A stretch of 18,472 bases of DNA from DASRTE01 sp035253685 (GTDB lineage Bacteria; Actinomycetota; Actinomycetes; Jiangellales; Jiangellaceae), in NCBI GenBank assembly GCA_035253685.1, contig DATFBR010000154.1, positions 1 to 18,472 of the forward strand, given 5' to 3'. Under the pieces are notes generated by a model that ran no database searches, was not told where the DNA came from, and saw only the letters and a program-made list of their open reading frames with translations. Each line of letters begins with the position of its first letter. Within the stretch, counting starts at the first letter, position 1. A program made the translations under genes and the position numbers. This document shows positions 1 to 7,442 of this stretch, piece after piece.

Positions 1-73
1 GATTTCGGGAGCTTGGGATGCATGCTCGACGTGATCGCGGCGTGACGCCCGCACTCGGGGGCATTCCGGTCGG

Positions 74-604
74 TCACCGGAACTTCTCGGGCGCCTCCGG
101 CACCGAGACGTTCTCGGCGCGCGTCCTGGCCGGCATGAACCGCATGCGCGGCCGGTACAACGCGTACTGGAGCTTCCGCTTCCTGCTGATGTCGCCGGTC
201 TCGACCAGCCGCTTGAGCTCGGGGAGGATCACGGCCCAGGTGGCGTCGACCTTGTCGAGATCGTTCGTGTCGGCCGGCCAGCCGCTGTGGCGCAGCGTCA
301 CGCGCGTTCCGTTGTCGACCTCGTCGAGCTCCCATGTGACCAAGGTCGGCGGGTCGTCACGCATGAGCAGTTGCTGGGTATGCGAGAACCTCCGCGGCGC
401 GTCCACGGCGACGACGCGTCCGACGATGTACACCCGCTTGCCGTCGGAGGCCCGGTAGTACAGCGGGTCGCCCGCCCTAAACGTTGTGTCCAGGACGGCG
501 TCCATCATCGCGCGCTGCCTTCCGCGCACCCGGGTGATCTCCGACCAGACCTCGTCGATCGACGCTCTGATGACGATGGAGTGGACGAGCACATGCTCAG
601 CCAA
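74..604 (-). CDS. SRPBCC / AHSA1-like family protein
   Basis: A 176-residue protein with the helix-grip SRPBCC pattern. It has an N-terminal strand then an amphipathic helix (VHSIVIRASIDEVWSEIT, about residues 7-24), and late strands RRFSHTQ (71-77), VTWELDEVDNGTRVTLRHSG (89-108) and a long C-terminal helix ending near residue 135. This family binds hydrophobic ligands in a cavity; the ligand here cannot be told. The last 40 residues are basic and look disordered. I chose the TTG start at 604 because AAAGGCGG lies four bases upstream and the SRPBCC fold begins right after it. The frame stays open back to an ATG at 775, but that extension overlaps the divergent gene's start and shows no domain. 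It diverges from the VOC gene. No catalytic role is claimed. Confidence 0.8.
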   Translation of the reverse strand: MAEHVLVHSIVIRASIDEVWSEITRVRGRQRAMMDAVLDTTFRAGDPLYYRASDGKRVYIVGRVVAVDAPRRFSHTQQLLMRDDPPTLVTWELDEVDNGTRVTLRHSGWPADTNDLDKVDATWAVILPELKRLVETGDISRKRKLQYALYRPRMRFMPARTRAENVSVPEAPEKFR

Positions 605-703
605 TGGTCCGCCTTTCGCCTGATCTGGCCCCGACGGCGTCGCGCGGGCCAACCGGGCGGTCGTCCAGTTCGTCCGTGCTCGAGACACAGCGTACGAGCC
701 GAG

Positions 704-739
704 CCGGATCGGGACCTGGACGCACACATCCCGATCCGG
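704..739. promoter_or_regulatory. 10-bp perfect inverted repeat, candidate operator or leader hairpin
   Basis: CCGGATCGGG (704-713) and CCCGATCCGG (730-739) are exact reverse complements with a 16-base spacer. They sit in the 169-base divergent gap between the SRPBCC gene and the VOC gene, 34 bases before the VOC start codon. They could be a two-site operator or a hairpin in the VOC leader. No binding protein can be assigned. Confidence 0.45.
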
Positions 740-773
740 AACAGTGGCGGCTGCATCGGAAGGAGGTGCCAGC

Positions 774-1193
774 ATGGCTGAAGCGGACTTTCCGGCTCCG
801 ACGGAGGGATTCGTCCTGACGCACTTCCTGGTCGTGGCGGATCAGGACCGGTCACGGCAGTGGTATGAGACGGTTCTGGGTGCGAAGACCGTGCTCGAGC
901 GCGACCCCGTCATCCTGAAAGTCGAAAACTCCTGGATCATCCTCAACGTGGGAGGTGGTCCCACCGAGGACAAGCCGGACGTGACCCTCGAGACCCCGTC
1001 AGACCCGCATCGCACCAGCGCATTCCTCAACATTCGAGTCGCGGACATTGCCGCGGCCTACCGGGACTGGCGCGCGGCAGGTGCGGAGTTTCTCACCGAG
1101 CCGCAGGACCGCGGCGCCGAGATTCGCTGCTACATGCGCGATCCGGACGGACATCTCATCGAGGTCGGCCAGTCCACGGGCGTTCGCCGCTGA
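774..1193 (+). CDS. VOC family (glyoxalase / bleomycin-resistance fold) protein
   Basis: A 139-residue, single-chain VOC protein with two beta-alpha-beta-beta-beta modules (about residues 12-60 and 83-133). The first opens with LTHFLVVADQDRSRQWYETVLG, typical of the family, and the second ends with RDPDGHLIEVGQS. His17 and Glu130 are at the usual metal-ligand positions of the fold, so a metal-dependent lyase, isomerase or dioxygenase-like role is possible; the substrate is unknown. The ATG at 774 follows AAGGAGG with a six-base spacer and is preferred over an in-frame ATG at 744. The gene diverges from the SRPBCC gene and converges with the membrane-protein gene downstream. A ligand-sequestering (resistance) role is an equally possible use of the fold. 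Confidence 0.85.
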   Translation: MAEADFPAPTEGFVLTHFLVVADQDRSRQWYETVLGAKTVLERDPVILKVENSWIILNVGGGPTEDKPDVTLETPSDPHRTSAFLNIRVADIAAAYRDWRAAGAEFLTEPQDRGAEIRCYMRDPDGHLIEVGQSTGVRR

Positions 1194-1244
1194 CAGCGCC
1201 TGAGATGCCGATGGTCCGACGTCAGGCGGCCCGACCACCACGTG

Positions 1245-1270
1245 CCACCGGCGCCGGCATCAGCCGGTGG
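1245..1270. terminator. Hairpin between convergent genes, weak terminator candidate
   Basis: CCACCGGC (1245-1252) and GCCGGTGG (1263-1270) form an 8-bp GC-rich stem with a 10-base loop. It lies between the VOC gene end and the convergent membrane-protein gene, and overlaps the latter's stop codon. There is no T-run on either side, so termination is only a guess from position. Confidence 0.3.
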
Positions 1271-1937
1271 TGATCGGTTGGCTGAGCGCGACCGCGACGC
1301 CGGCGATCAACCCGGCGCAGGCGAAGGCGAGGAGGGCGATCCGGGCGCGCCTGTATTCGAACCGTTCGGAGATCGCGGAGAAGAACAGCGCCGAGGCAAA
1401 GAACAGCGTCGACGCCGTATAGACGTCGGAGAAGGTGTTCGCGTCCTCGCCCTCGGCGAACTTGGCCTCGGCCAGCGCGGTCAGGTCGCTCGCTTCCTGC
1501 TCCAGGGCGAGCTTGTACTCCGGCATCGCCAGCGGGGTGGCAGGGGCCGCAGGGTTCGTCAGCGGATCGAGTGCGATCCACGCCTCGTACGCAGGCTCGA
1601 ACTCGTCACGGAAGCGGGTCCGGTAGAAGTCGGCTAGCTCGGTGTCGCCGCTGACCGAGGCATCGATGAAGTTCGAGAACACGCTCAGGTCGGCCAGCCG
1701 GAACTGGTTCGCCTCGGTGTGTCTGAGCGACGCGTTGGTGCGCGCGGCAGAAGCCTGGGTGTAGCTGCTCGACTGGATGCCGTCCCACAGCGAGGCCTGG
1801 TAACCGCTCCACGCGGTGGCCAGCGCGGAGAGCGCGAGGAGCGCTGTGGCGAAGATCTCGAGGCGCTTCTCCGACCGCGACACCTCCGGCACCATGGCCT
1901 GGTCGTGCGCTCGCGCGTTGTCGGGCTGGTCGCTCAT
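1260..1937 (-). CDS. Membrane protein of unknown function (three predicted helices)
   Basis: A 225-residue protein that I do not recognise at family level with certainty. One hydrophobic segment is at about 28-47 (LEIFATALLALSALATAWSG), and two more are at about 172-190 and 198-218. Between the first and second is a charged, mostly helical soluble part of about 120 residues. The motif ATAWSGYQASLWDG at the end of helix 1 resembles a short conserved motif seen in other small membrane proteins; the layout is reminiscent of DUF4337, but this is not established. The ATG at 1937 has no good ribosome site of its own. It overlaps the stop of a 19-codon upstream ORF in the arrangement TAATG, which suggests translational coupling. 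An internal ATG at 1895 is the alternative start. No partner gene is evident. Confidence 0.7.
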   Translation of the reverse strand: MSDQPDNARAHDQAMVPEVSRSEKRLEIFATALLALSALATAWSGYQASLWDGIQSSSYTQASAARTNASLRHTEANQFRLADLSVFSNFIDASVSGDTELADFYRTRFRDEFEPAYEAWIALDPLTNPAAPATPLAMPEYKLALEQEASDLTALAEAKFAEGEDANTFSDVYTASTLFFASALFFSAISERFEYRRARIALLAFACAGLIAGVAVALSQPITTG

Positions 1938-1996
1938 TACGAGACCGCGGCTGATGTGGACGGTAGCCCGTCGGTCTGCTGACGGTGCTCCTGCAT
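1937..1996 (-). CDS. Possible 19-aa leader peptide coupled to the membrane-protein gene
   Basis: Minus-strand ORF MQEHRQQTDGLPSTSAAVS with GAGAGG eight bases upstream of its ATG. Its TAA stop shares one base with the ATG of the membrane-protein gene (TAATG). The membrane-protein start has no Shine-Dalgarno, so re-initiation from this ORF could supply its translation. The peptide has no recognisable regulatory codon run. It could be chance; only the junction and the ribosome site support it. Confidence 0.3.
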   Translation of the reverse strand: MQEHRQQTDGLPSTSAAVS

Positions 1997-2249
1997 GGCC
2001 CTGACCTCTCGACGGGAGTGATCGCTACGAGCGTCATCAGAACAGTGGCGGCCAGCCGGCGCATCGCCCCGATGGGGTGAAACCGAGCTCCCGCGACAGA
2101 TCTACGACGTCGGCGTCTGTGCTCCTGCCGGAAGGCGCGGGGCCCGGAGACCGTGGTGTCGCCGTCTGCATGAGCGGTCGTGACGACGCCGTCGCGCGGG
2201 TGGAGGATTGCCCGTGCAGTCGACAGACATCACTCCGGAAGGAGGAGTC
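1938..2249. other. 312-base divergent intergenic region
   Basis: Region between the membrane-protein gene (minus) and the ACT-domain gene (plus). Its left end holds the 19-codon leader ORF. Its right end holds a short ACTCC/GGAGT stem around the ACT gene's ribosome site. I see no convincing -35/-10 pair, no long inverted repeat and no RNA gene. A minus-strand reading from 2064 begins like a signal peptide but runs out of frame into the membrane-protein gene and is not credible as a gene. Confidence 0.5.
2232..2248 (+). promoter_or_regulatory. Short stem overlapping the ribosome site of the ACT gene
   Basis: ACTCC (2232-2236) can pair with GGAGT (2244-2248), enclosing most of the AAGGAGG ribosome site (2239-2245) two bases before the ATG at 2250. 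The 5-bp stem is short, so any effect on translation would be modest. It is listed because it covers the start-deciding site. Confidence 0.25.
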
Positions 2250-2621
2250 ATGGCAACCGACCTTCGGATCGAGGCCGACAACCGCGTCGGACAGCTGGCG
2301 ACGCTCAGCGAGGCGCTGGGCCGGGCCGGTGTGAACATCGAGGGGTTCTGCGCCACGGCGACCGATGGCGGAGGCGTCCTGCACGTGCTGGTCGAGGACG
2401 CGAGTGCGGCCCGCCAGGCGTTGGAAGACGCCGGCTACGCCGTCGCCGCCGAGCGGGAAGCGGTCGTGCTCGAGGGCGTCGAGGACCGGCCCGGGTACCT
2501 GGGCGAGGCGGCGCGTCGGCTGGCGGACGGCAACGTCAACATCGAGGTCGCGTATCTGGCCACCGGGACCCGCCTGGTGGTCGTCGCCGACGACGCAGCC
2601 GCCGCTCGGCAGGCGTTGTAG
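2250..2621 (+). CDS. Tandem ACT-domain protein
   Basis: A 123-residue protein made of two ACT domains and nothing else. The first spans about 3-65 (IEADNRVGQLATLSEALGRA is the classic strand-helix with the ligand-loop glycine) and the second about 68-123 (VEDRPGYLGEAARRLADGNV). ACT domains bind amino acids or related small ligands and usually control a fused or partner enzyme. Stand-alone double-ACT proteins act as sensors whose partner is often unknown. The start at 2250 follows AAGGAGGA with good spacing and leaves out 14 residues from an upstream GTG at 2208 that has no such site. It converges with the sigma-factor gene, 22 bases away. The ligand is not predictable from the visible residues. 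Confidence 0.85.
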   Translation: MATDLRIEADNRVGQLATLSEALGRAGVNIEGFCATATDGGGVLHVLVEDASAARQALEDAGYAVAAEREAVVLEGVEDRPGYLGEAARRLADGNVNIEVAYLATGTRLVVVADDAAAARQAL

Positions 2622-2643
2622 CGGTCAGGTACCGACAGCGGGT

Positions 2644-3615
2644 TCAGCTCGCCCAGGCGAGCAGCGGCTCGTGCCGCTGCGGTTCGCGCAGCTTGGCAAG
2701 AGCGTGCTTCTCCAGCTGCCGTACCCGTTCACGGGTCAGGCCGACGTGGTCGGCGACCTCCTGCAGGGTGTGCTGGCGGCCGTCGCGCAGCCCGAACCGC
2801 AGGCTGATGATCGTGGCCTCGCGCGGCGGCAGCGTCGCCAGCAGGTCGTCGAGCTCGTCGAGAAGCGCGTGGTGTTCGGCGACATCGGCGGCCGAGACGG
2901 AGTCGTCGTCCTCGATCAGCTCGCCGAGGCTGGTCTCGCCGTCGTCGCCGACCGGCGTGTCGAGGCTGACCGCCTCGCGTGAGACGCGACGAAGCTCGAC
3001 GACGCGCTCCACCGGGATGCCGGCCTCGTCCGCGATCTCCTCGACGGTCGGGTCGCGGCCCAGCATGCGCTGGAGATCACGGTCGATGCGGCTCAGCTTG
3101 GAGACGACCTCGGACACGTGCGCGGGCAGCCTCACGGTCCGGCTCTGCTCGGCCAGGCCTCGCTCGATCGCCTGCCGGATCCACCACATGGCGTAGGTGG
3201 AGAACTTGAATCCCTTGGTGTAGTCGAACTTCTCGACGGCCCGGATCAGCCCGAGGTTGCCCTCCTGGACGACGTCGAGGAACGGCAGTCCTCGCCGCGA
3301 GTGCCTGCGGGCCGCCGACACGACCAGCCGAAGGTTCGCGCGGATCATGTGGTCACGCGCAGCGGCGCCGTCGGTGGCGAGCGCCTCGAGGTCGTTTCGC
3401 CGGTCGGCATCGATGCTGGATTCGCCGGCATCGGCCTCGCGCAGCAGCTCGGCCGCGTATACCCCTGCCTCGATCCGCTTGGCCAGATCGACCTCCTCGG
3501 TGGCGGTGAGCAGCGGCGTGGATCCGATCTGGGCAAGGTACTGCCCCACCAGGTCCGGCTCCTCGCTGTCGGAAATGCGCCGCCTGATGGTGTGGGTGCT
3601 GGTGTCTCTCGCCAC
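2644..3615 (-). CDS. Group 2 sigma-70 family RNA polymerase sigma factor (SigB/Hrd-like)
   Basis: A 323-residue sigma factor that directs RNA polymerase to promoters. Region 1.2 is near residues 22-50 (DLVGQYLAQIGSTPLLTATE), region 2 near 90-162 with the core-binding and -10-reading helix (VQEGNLGLIRAVEKFDYTKG, KFSTYAMWWIRQAIERG), region 3 near 165-240, and region 4 near 262-315 with the -35-reading helix-turn-helix TLQEVADHVGLTRERVRQLE. It lacks the long region 1.1 extension of primary sigma factors, and its length matches mycobacterial SigB and streptomycete Hrd proteins, so it is group 2. I chose the GTG at 3615 because AAGGAGG sits just upstream, although the spacer is only three bases; the ATG at 3639 is open in frame but has no ribosome site. 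No anti-sigma gene is next to it. Confidence 0.9.
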   Translation of the reverse strand: MARDTSTHTIRRRISDSEEPDLVGQYLAQIGSTPLLTATEEVDLAKRIEAGVYAAELLREADAGESSIDADRRNDLEALATDGAAARDHMIRANLRLVVSAARRHSRRGLPFLDVVQEGNLGLIRAVEKFDYTKGFKFSTYAMWWIRQAIERGLAEQSRTVRLPAHVSEVVSKLSRIDRDLQRMLGRDPTVEEIADEAGIPVERVVELRRVSREAVSLDTPVGDDGETSLGELIEDDDSVSAADVAEHHALLDELDDLLATLPPREATIISLRFGLRDGRQHTLQEVADHVGLTRERVRQLEKHALAKLREPQRHEPLLAWAS

Positions 3616-3655
3616 CGGCCTCCTTCGGATTGATGGCACGAATACGGACAGTTAT

Positions 3656-3661
3656 GTCAAC
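3656..3661 (-). promoter_or_regulatory. TTGACA box upstream of the sigma-factor gene
   Basis: A consensus TTGACA reads on the minus strand about 40 bases upstream of the GTG start. A matching -10 at 16-18 bases is poor (around GCCATC), so it is a half-promoter at best. The same bases also contain the short palindrome GACATAACTGTC. Reported as a weak candidate only. Confidence 0.25.
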
Positions 3662-3747
3662 GTCGGGCACCGCACGAAGATTTCCGCCGCCTGCCGAGCG
3701 CGCTTCATCATCGACATCAGGCTGCGGCGGTATTCCGCGGCCGACCG

Positions 3748-5790
3748 CTACGAAGTGGTCAGGCCGCGGCGCCCCAACAGCGGCTCGATCCGCGGCTCCC
3801 GGCCGCGGAAGGCACGGAACGCCTCCATCGGATCCACGCTGCCGCCCTTGGAGAGCACCTCACGGCGGAACCGGTCGCCGTTCTCGCGGAGCAGACCACC
3901 GTTCTCGGTGAACCACTCCACCGTGTCGGCGTCGAGGACCTCGCTCCAGATGTAGGAGTAGTAGCCCGCGCTGTACCCGCCGGCGAAGATGTGCGCGAAG
4001 TACGTGCTCCGGTACCGCGGCGGAATCGTTTCGAGGGCGACGCCGACCTTCTCCAGGGCAGCCGCTTCGAACGCCTCGACGTCCTCGGGCTCGTCGCCGG
4101 CCCGGAGCCGGTGCCATGCCTGGTCGAGCAGTGCCGCCGCAAGGTACTCGGTCGTGGCGAAGCCCTGGTTGAACCGCCGCGCTGCCAGCAGCCGGTCGAC
4201 CAGTTCCTGCGGCATGCGCTCGCCCGTGCGGTGGTGGACCGCGTAACGCGCGATGACGTCAGGCCACAGCGCCCACATCTCGTTGACCTGCGACGGATAC
4301 TCGACGAAGTCGCTGGGCACCTTGGTGCCCGAGAAGCGCGGGTACCGCACCGATGAGAACAGCCCGTGCAGGGCGTGGCCGAACTCGTGGAACAACGTCC
4401 GGACCTCGTCGAAGGTCAGCAGCGTGGGTTCACCGGCCGCAGGACGTGCGATGTTGAACGTGTTGACGACGACGGGCTTGGTGGCGCGAAGCTCCGACTG
4501 CTCGACGAAGCTGTTCATCCATGCGCCTCCGCGCTTGGACTCCCGGGCGAAGAAGTCGGCGACATAGAGCCCCAGAGGCGATCCGTCATCCTCCGACACC
4601 TCGAAGACCCGCACGTCGGGGTGGTGGCGCGGCAGATCGTCGCGCTCGGTGAACCGCAGGCCGTAGAGCGAACCTGCTGCGCCGAACACGCCCTCCCACA
4701 GGACGCGTTCGAGTTCCAGGTAGGGCCGGATAGTGGCGGTGTCGATCTCGTACCGTTCCCGACGGATCCGCTCCGAGTGGTAGGCCCAGTCCCAGGCCTG
4801 CAACGTGACGCCGTCGTCCATCACGGTCTGCAGCACGGCGGCCTCGGCCCGGGCGTTGGTCACCGCTGCAGGTGCGAGCCGCGTGAGCATCGACGTGACG
4901 GCGTCGGTGGTGCGGGCGGTCTCGTCCTCGACGATGTAGGCGGCGTGGTCGGCGTAGCCCAGCAGCCGAGCGCGTTCGGCCCGCAGCGCCGCCATCCGCA
5001 GTACGAGGGCCGACGTGTCGTGATCATTGCCGTTGCGGCCGCGGTTCACCGACGCACGGAACAGGCGCTCCCGCAGGGCCCGGTCGGTCAACGACGCAAG
5101 CGCCGGCTGGCCGGTCGGCAGTACGAGGCCGAGAACGTAGGAACCATCCAGGTCGCGAGCTCTGGCGGCTTCGGCGGCCGCGCCGACGGCATCGTCGGTC
5201 AGCCCATCCAGGTCACGGACGTCGTCGACGACGACAGCAGACGCGTTGGTGTCCGCGAGCAGGTGCTGCTGGAACCTGGTGCTCAGCTCCGACAGTTCCT
5301 CGTTGAGAGCACGAAGCCGGTCCTGGTCGGCCGGTGCAAGCCGTGCGCCGGCCCGGACGAAGTCGGTGTGGTACCGCTCGAGCAGCCACAAGGACTCCGC
5401 GTCGAGCCCGAGCCGGTCGCGGTTACGGTGGAGTTCGTCGATGCGCGCGAACAGCACCGGGTCGAGATGGATCGCGTCGCTGTGCGCTGCGAGTTCCGGC
5501 GCGACCTCCTCCTGCACCCGCTCGACCTGCGGGTTCGTGTCCGATGATGCCTGGTTGAAGAACACCGCGGACACGCGATCCAGCAGCAGGCCGGAGCGCT
5601 CCAGTGCGACCAGGGTGTTCTCGAACGTCGGCGGCTCCGGGTCGGCGGCGATCGCCGCCGCCTCCGCGCGCTGGTCGGCCATGCCGAGCCGGAACGCCGG
5701 CAGATAGTGCTCCACGCCGATCCGGTCGAACGGCGGCAGCCCGTACGGCAGGTCGCTCGGGGTGAGGAAGGGGTTGTCGGCCGGCTGCAT
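3748..5790 (-). CDS. M3 family zinc metallopeptidase (oligopeptidase A / peptidyl-dipeptidase Dcp type)
   Basis: A 680-residue cytosolic oligopeptidase, the usual length for Dcp/PrlC proteins. The zinc site is complete: HEFGH at 468-472 and the third ligand Glu497 in DFVEYPSQVNE, 29 residues after the first histidine as the family requires. The substrate-binding C-terminal block FAHIFAGGYSAGYYSYIW (598-615) is also intact. The N-terminal helical part begins with NPFLTPSDLPYGLPPFDRI, the normal start of the family. I chose the ATG at 5790, preceded by GAGGAG about 11 bases away; the open frame upstream to 6021 is arginine-rich and overlaps the divergent DUF427 gene. There is no signal peptide. 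It would degrade short peptides released by other proteases. It is transcribed toward the sigma-factor gene. Confidence 0.93.
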   Translation of the reverse strand: MQPADNPFLTPSDLPYGLPPFDRIGVEHYLPAFRLGMADQRAEAAAIAADPEPPTFENTLVALERSGLLLDRVSAVFFNQASSDTNPQVERVQEEVAPELAAHSDAIHLDPVLFARIDELHRNRDRLGLDAESLWLLERYHTDFVRAGARLAPADQDRLRALNEELSELSTRFQQHLLADTNASAVVVDDVRDLDGLTDDAVGAAAEAARARDLDGSYVLGLVLPTGQPALASLTDRALRERLFRASVNRGRNGNDHDTSALVLRMAALRAERARLLGYADHAAYIVEDETARTTDAVTSMLTRLAPAAVTNARAEAAVLQTVMDDGVTLQAWDWAYHSERIRRERYEIDTATIRPYLELERVLWEGVFGAAGSLYGLRFTERDDLPRHHPDVRVFEVSEDDGSPLGLYVADFFARESKRGGAWMNSFVEQSELRATKPVVVNTFNIARPAAGEPTLLTFDEVRTLFHEFGHALHGLFSSVRYPRFSGTKVPSDFVEYPSQVNEMWALWPDVIARYAVHHRTGERMPQELVDRLLAARRFNQGFATTEYLAAALLDQAWHRLRAGDEPEDVEAFEAAALEKVGVALETIPPRYRSTYFAHIFAGGYSAGYYSYIWSEVLDADTVEWFTENGGLLRENGDRFRREVLSKGGSVDPMEAFRAFRGREPRIEPLLGRRGLTTS

Positions 5791-5873
5791 CGGTGTCGGG
5801 GCTCCTCTGGCCTGGGGCGGGGGACGTACGGTCGTAGGACGGCACGCTAGCGAGGACGAGGAGGCACACCGGC

Positions 5874-6608
5874 ATGGCGGGGACGGGTCGGAACCCTGAG
5901 GTGCGCGTCGAGCCCTGCACCAAGCGGCTGCGGGCCTATCTCGGCGGCATCGTCGTGTTCGACACCGTCGATGCACGCATGGTGTGGGAGGTGCCGTACT
6001 ACCCGCAGTACTACGTGCCACGTGCGGACGTGCGGGTCAAGCTCGAGCCGACCGGTCACCGCAAGCCTTCCCGGCAGCGCGGCGACGGGGTCCTGTGGAA
6101 CGTCGTCGCCGGTGACTACGAGGCGGTCGATGCCGCGGCGACCTATGACGACTCCCCGGTGGAGGAGCTGCACGGCCTGGTCCGGCTGCGGTGGGATGCG
6201 ATGGACGCGTGGTTCGAGGAGGACGAGGAGGTCTTCACGCACCCGCGAAGCCCTTACCGTCGGGTCGACATACTGCCCACCAGCCGCCAGGTCCGGGTCG
6301 AGACGGGCGGCGTGGTGCTCGCCGAGTCGACAAGCGCCCACGCGCTGTTCGAGACCGGCCTCCCGCCGCGGTTCTACCTGCCGAAGGTGGACGTCCGGAT
6401 GGATCTGCTCGAACCGTCGGACACCGTCACACACTGCCCGCACAAGGGGGAGACGAGGTACTGGTCGCTGCTCCTGGACGGGCATGAGATCGACGACGTC
6501 GCCTGGTCCTACCCGTACCCGCTCCCCGAGTGCACGCGAATCGCCGGACTGGTCAGCTTCGAGAGCAAGAAGGTCGACGTCCTGGTCGACGGCGTCCGGC
6601 AGGATTGA
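5874..6608 (+). CDS. Tandem DUF427 protein
   Basis: A 244-residue protein with two copies of the DUF427 fold. Copy 1 is at about 10-115 (LGGIVVFDTVDARMVWEVPY, YYVPRADVRV) and copy 2 at about 135-240 (VETGGVVLAESTSAHALFET, FYLPKVDVRMDLL). Copy 2 keeps the conserved THCPHKGETRYWSL block, while copy 1 has HRKPSRQRGDGVLWNV there, so its Cys-Pro-x-Lys-Gly core is lost. The function of DUF427 is not established. The ATG at 5874 follows GAGGAGG with a good spacer. It diverges from the M3 peptidase gene with an 83-base gap that must hold both promoters. No operon partner is evident, although the DUF3145 gene follows in the same direction after 177 bases. Confidence 0.85.
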   Translation: MAGTGRNPEVRVEPCTKRLRAYLGGIVVFDTVDARMVWEVPYYPQYYVPRADVRVKLEPTGHRKPSRQRGDGVLWNVVAGDYEAVDAAATYDDSPVEELHGLVRLRWDAMDAWFEEDEEVFTHPRSPYRRVDILPTSRQVRVETGGVVLAESTSAHALFETGLPPRFYLPKVDVRMDLLEPSDTVTHCPHKGETRYWSLLLDGHEIDDVAWSYPYPLPECTRIAGLVSFESKKVDVLVDGVRQD

Positions 6609-6666
6609 GATGGCGCCGACGACGTGAAGACTCGTTTCGAGTAGGGGAACCTGCGCACAGAGGACG

Positions 6667-6680
6667 ACACGCGCGCGTGT
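6667..6680. promoter_or_regulatory. 14-bp perfect palindrome upstream of the DUF3145 gene
   Basis: ACACGCGCGCGTGT is a perfect palindrome in the 177-base gap between the DUF427 gene and the DUF3145 gene, 105 bases before the latter's start. A nearby ACTCGTTTCGAGT also forms a 5-bp stem. Either may be an operator. The alternating CG core makes chance more likely than for a mixed sequence. Confidence 0.25.
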
Positions 6681-6785
6681 GCTGGCGCGGGTTGCCCGTG
6701 GTCGTGCACAATGACCCACGTCGCACCGGACCGAACCGGGCGCGAGGCCGCTGGGGAAGGCGTCCCTCGACCCGCAGGAGGACCG

Positions 6786-7280
6786 GTGACGACTCGTGGC
6801 GTTCTGTACGTCCACGCCGCCACGTCGGCGCTCTGCCCGCACATCGAGTGGGCGGCCGCCGGCGCTCTTGGCACGCACGTGAACATGCATTGGACCCCGC
6901 AGCCCGCCGCACCCGGCACCTACCGCTGCGAGTTGTCCTGGCAGGGTGAACCCGGTACCGGCGCCAAGCTGGCCTCGGCACTACGGGGCTGGATGCACCT
7001 GCGCTTCGAGGTCACCGAGGAGCCGAGTACAGGGCACGAAGGCGCGCGCTACTCCTACACGCCGGAACTGGGCGTCTTCCACGCCGTGACCGGCGTGCAC
7101 GGGGACATCATGGTCCCCGAAGACCGGATCAAGGCGGCGGTCGTCAAGGCCGCCCTCGGCGAGGTCGATCTCGAAGACGAGCTGCGTCGGCTGGTCGGTG
7201 GGCCATGGGACGACGAGCTCGAACCCTTCCGCTTCGCCGGTGACGGTGCGCCGGTGCGGTGGCTGCACCAGGTGGTGTGA
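6786..7280 (+). CDS. DUF3145 domain-containing protein
   Basis: A 164-residue protein that matches the actinobacterial DUF3145 family along its full length. The N-terminus TTRGVLYVHAATSALCPHIE and the blocks LRGWMHLRFEVTEEPS and GVFHAVTGVHGDIMVPEDRI are the features I recognise, and it ends in RFAGDGAPVRWLHQVV. Function is unknown; from memory, family members are commonly encoded beside the fatty-acid synthesis genes in actinomycetes, as here, where it converges on accD. The GTG at 6786 follows AGGAGG with a four-base spacer and starts exactly at the conserved N-terminus, so the open frame upstream to 6711 is not used. No signal peptide or membrane helix is visible. Confidence 0.88.
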   Translation: MTTRGVLYVHAATSALCPHIEWAAAGALGTHVNMHWTPQPAAPGTYRCELSWQGEPGTGAKLASALRGWMHLRFEVTEEPSTGHEGARYSYTPELGVFHAVTGVHGDIMVPEDRIKAAVVKAALGEVDLEDELRRLVGGPWDDELEPFRFAGDGAPVRWLHQVV

Positions 7281-7442
7281 CCGTGCCGTCGTGCCACGCG
7301 TCCTCAAAAGGTGAGATTGCCTCTTCCGCACCCGGCTCGGCGACGGTATGGTCACGGGCGGGTAACACCTCCATACGTGGCCGCTCCGGCACCGGTGACT
7401 CCCCGGCCCGGTGATCCGGGAACGTCAGCGGCCGCACCACGG

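Noticed and set aside
66..80. CCGGT/ACCGG stem at the end of the SRPBCC gene
   Set aside because: Only five base pairs, overlaps the stop codon and has no T-run; too weak to call a terminator.
740..2052. GAACAGTGGCGGC occurs at about 740 and about 2040
   Set aside because: A 13-base match in GC-rich DNA of this length is expected by chance, and the flanks differ.
1606..2064. Minus-strand frame starting MRRLAATVLMTLVAITPV, like a signal peptide
   Set aside because: After about 20 residues it becomes Arg/Pro-rich and runs out of frame through the membrane-protein gene; no ribosome site.
3720..3747. Imperfect GCGG/CCGC stem after the M3 peptidase gene as terminator
   Set aside because: Four paired bases with mismatches beyond; no better than background for this GC content.
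4366..5547. 393-codon plus-strand open frame antisense to the M3 peptidase
   Set aside because: The opposite strand encodes an intact zinc peptidase with all motifs; this frame shows low-complexity composition and no ribosome site.
6689..6716. TTGCCC and CACAAT as a promoter for DUF3145
   Set aside because: The spacing is about nine bases, too short for a sigma-70 promoter.
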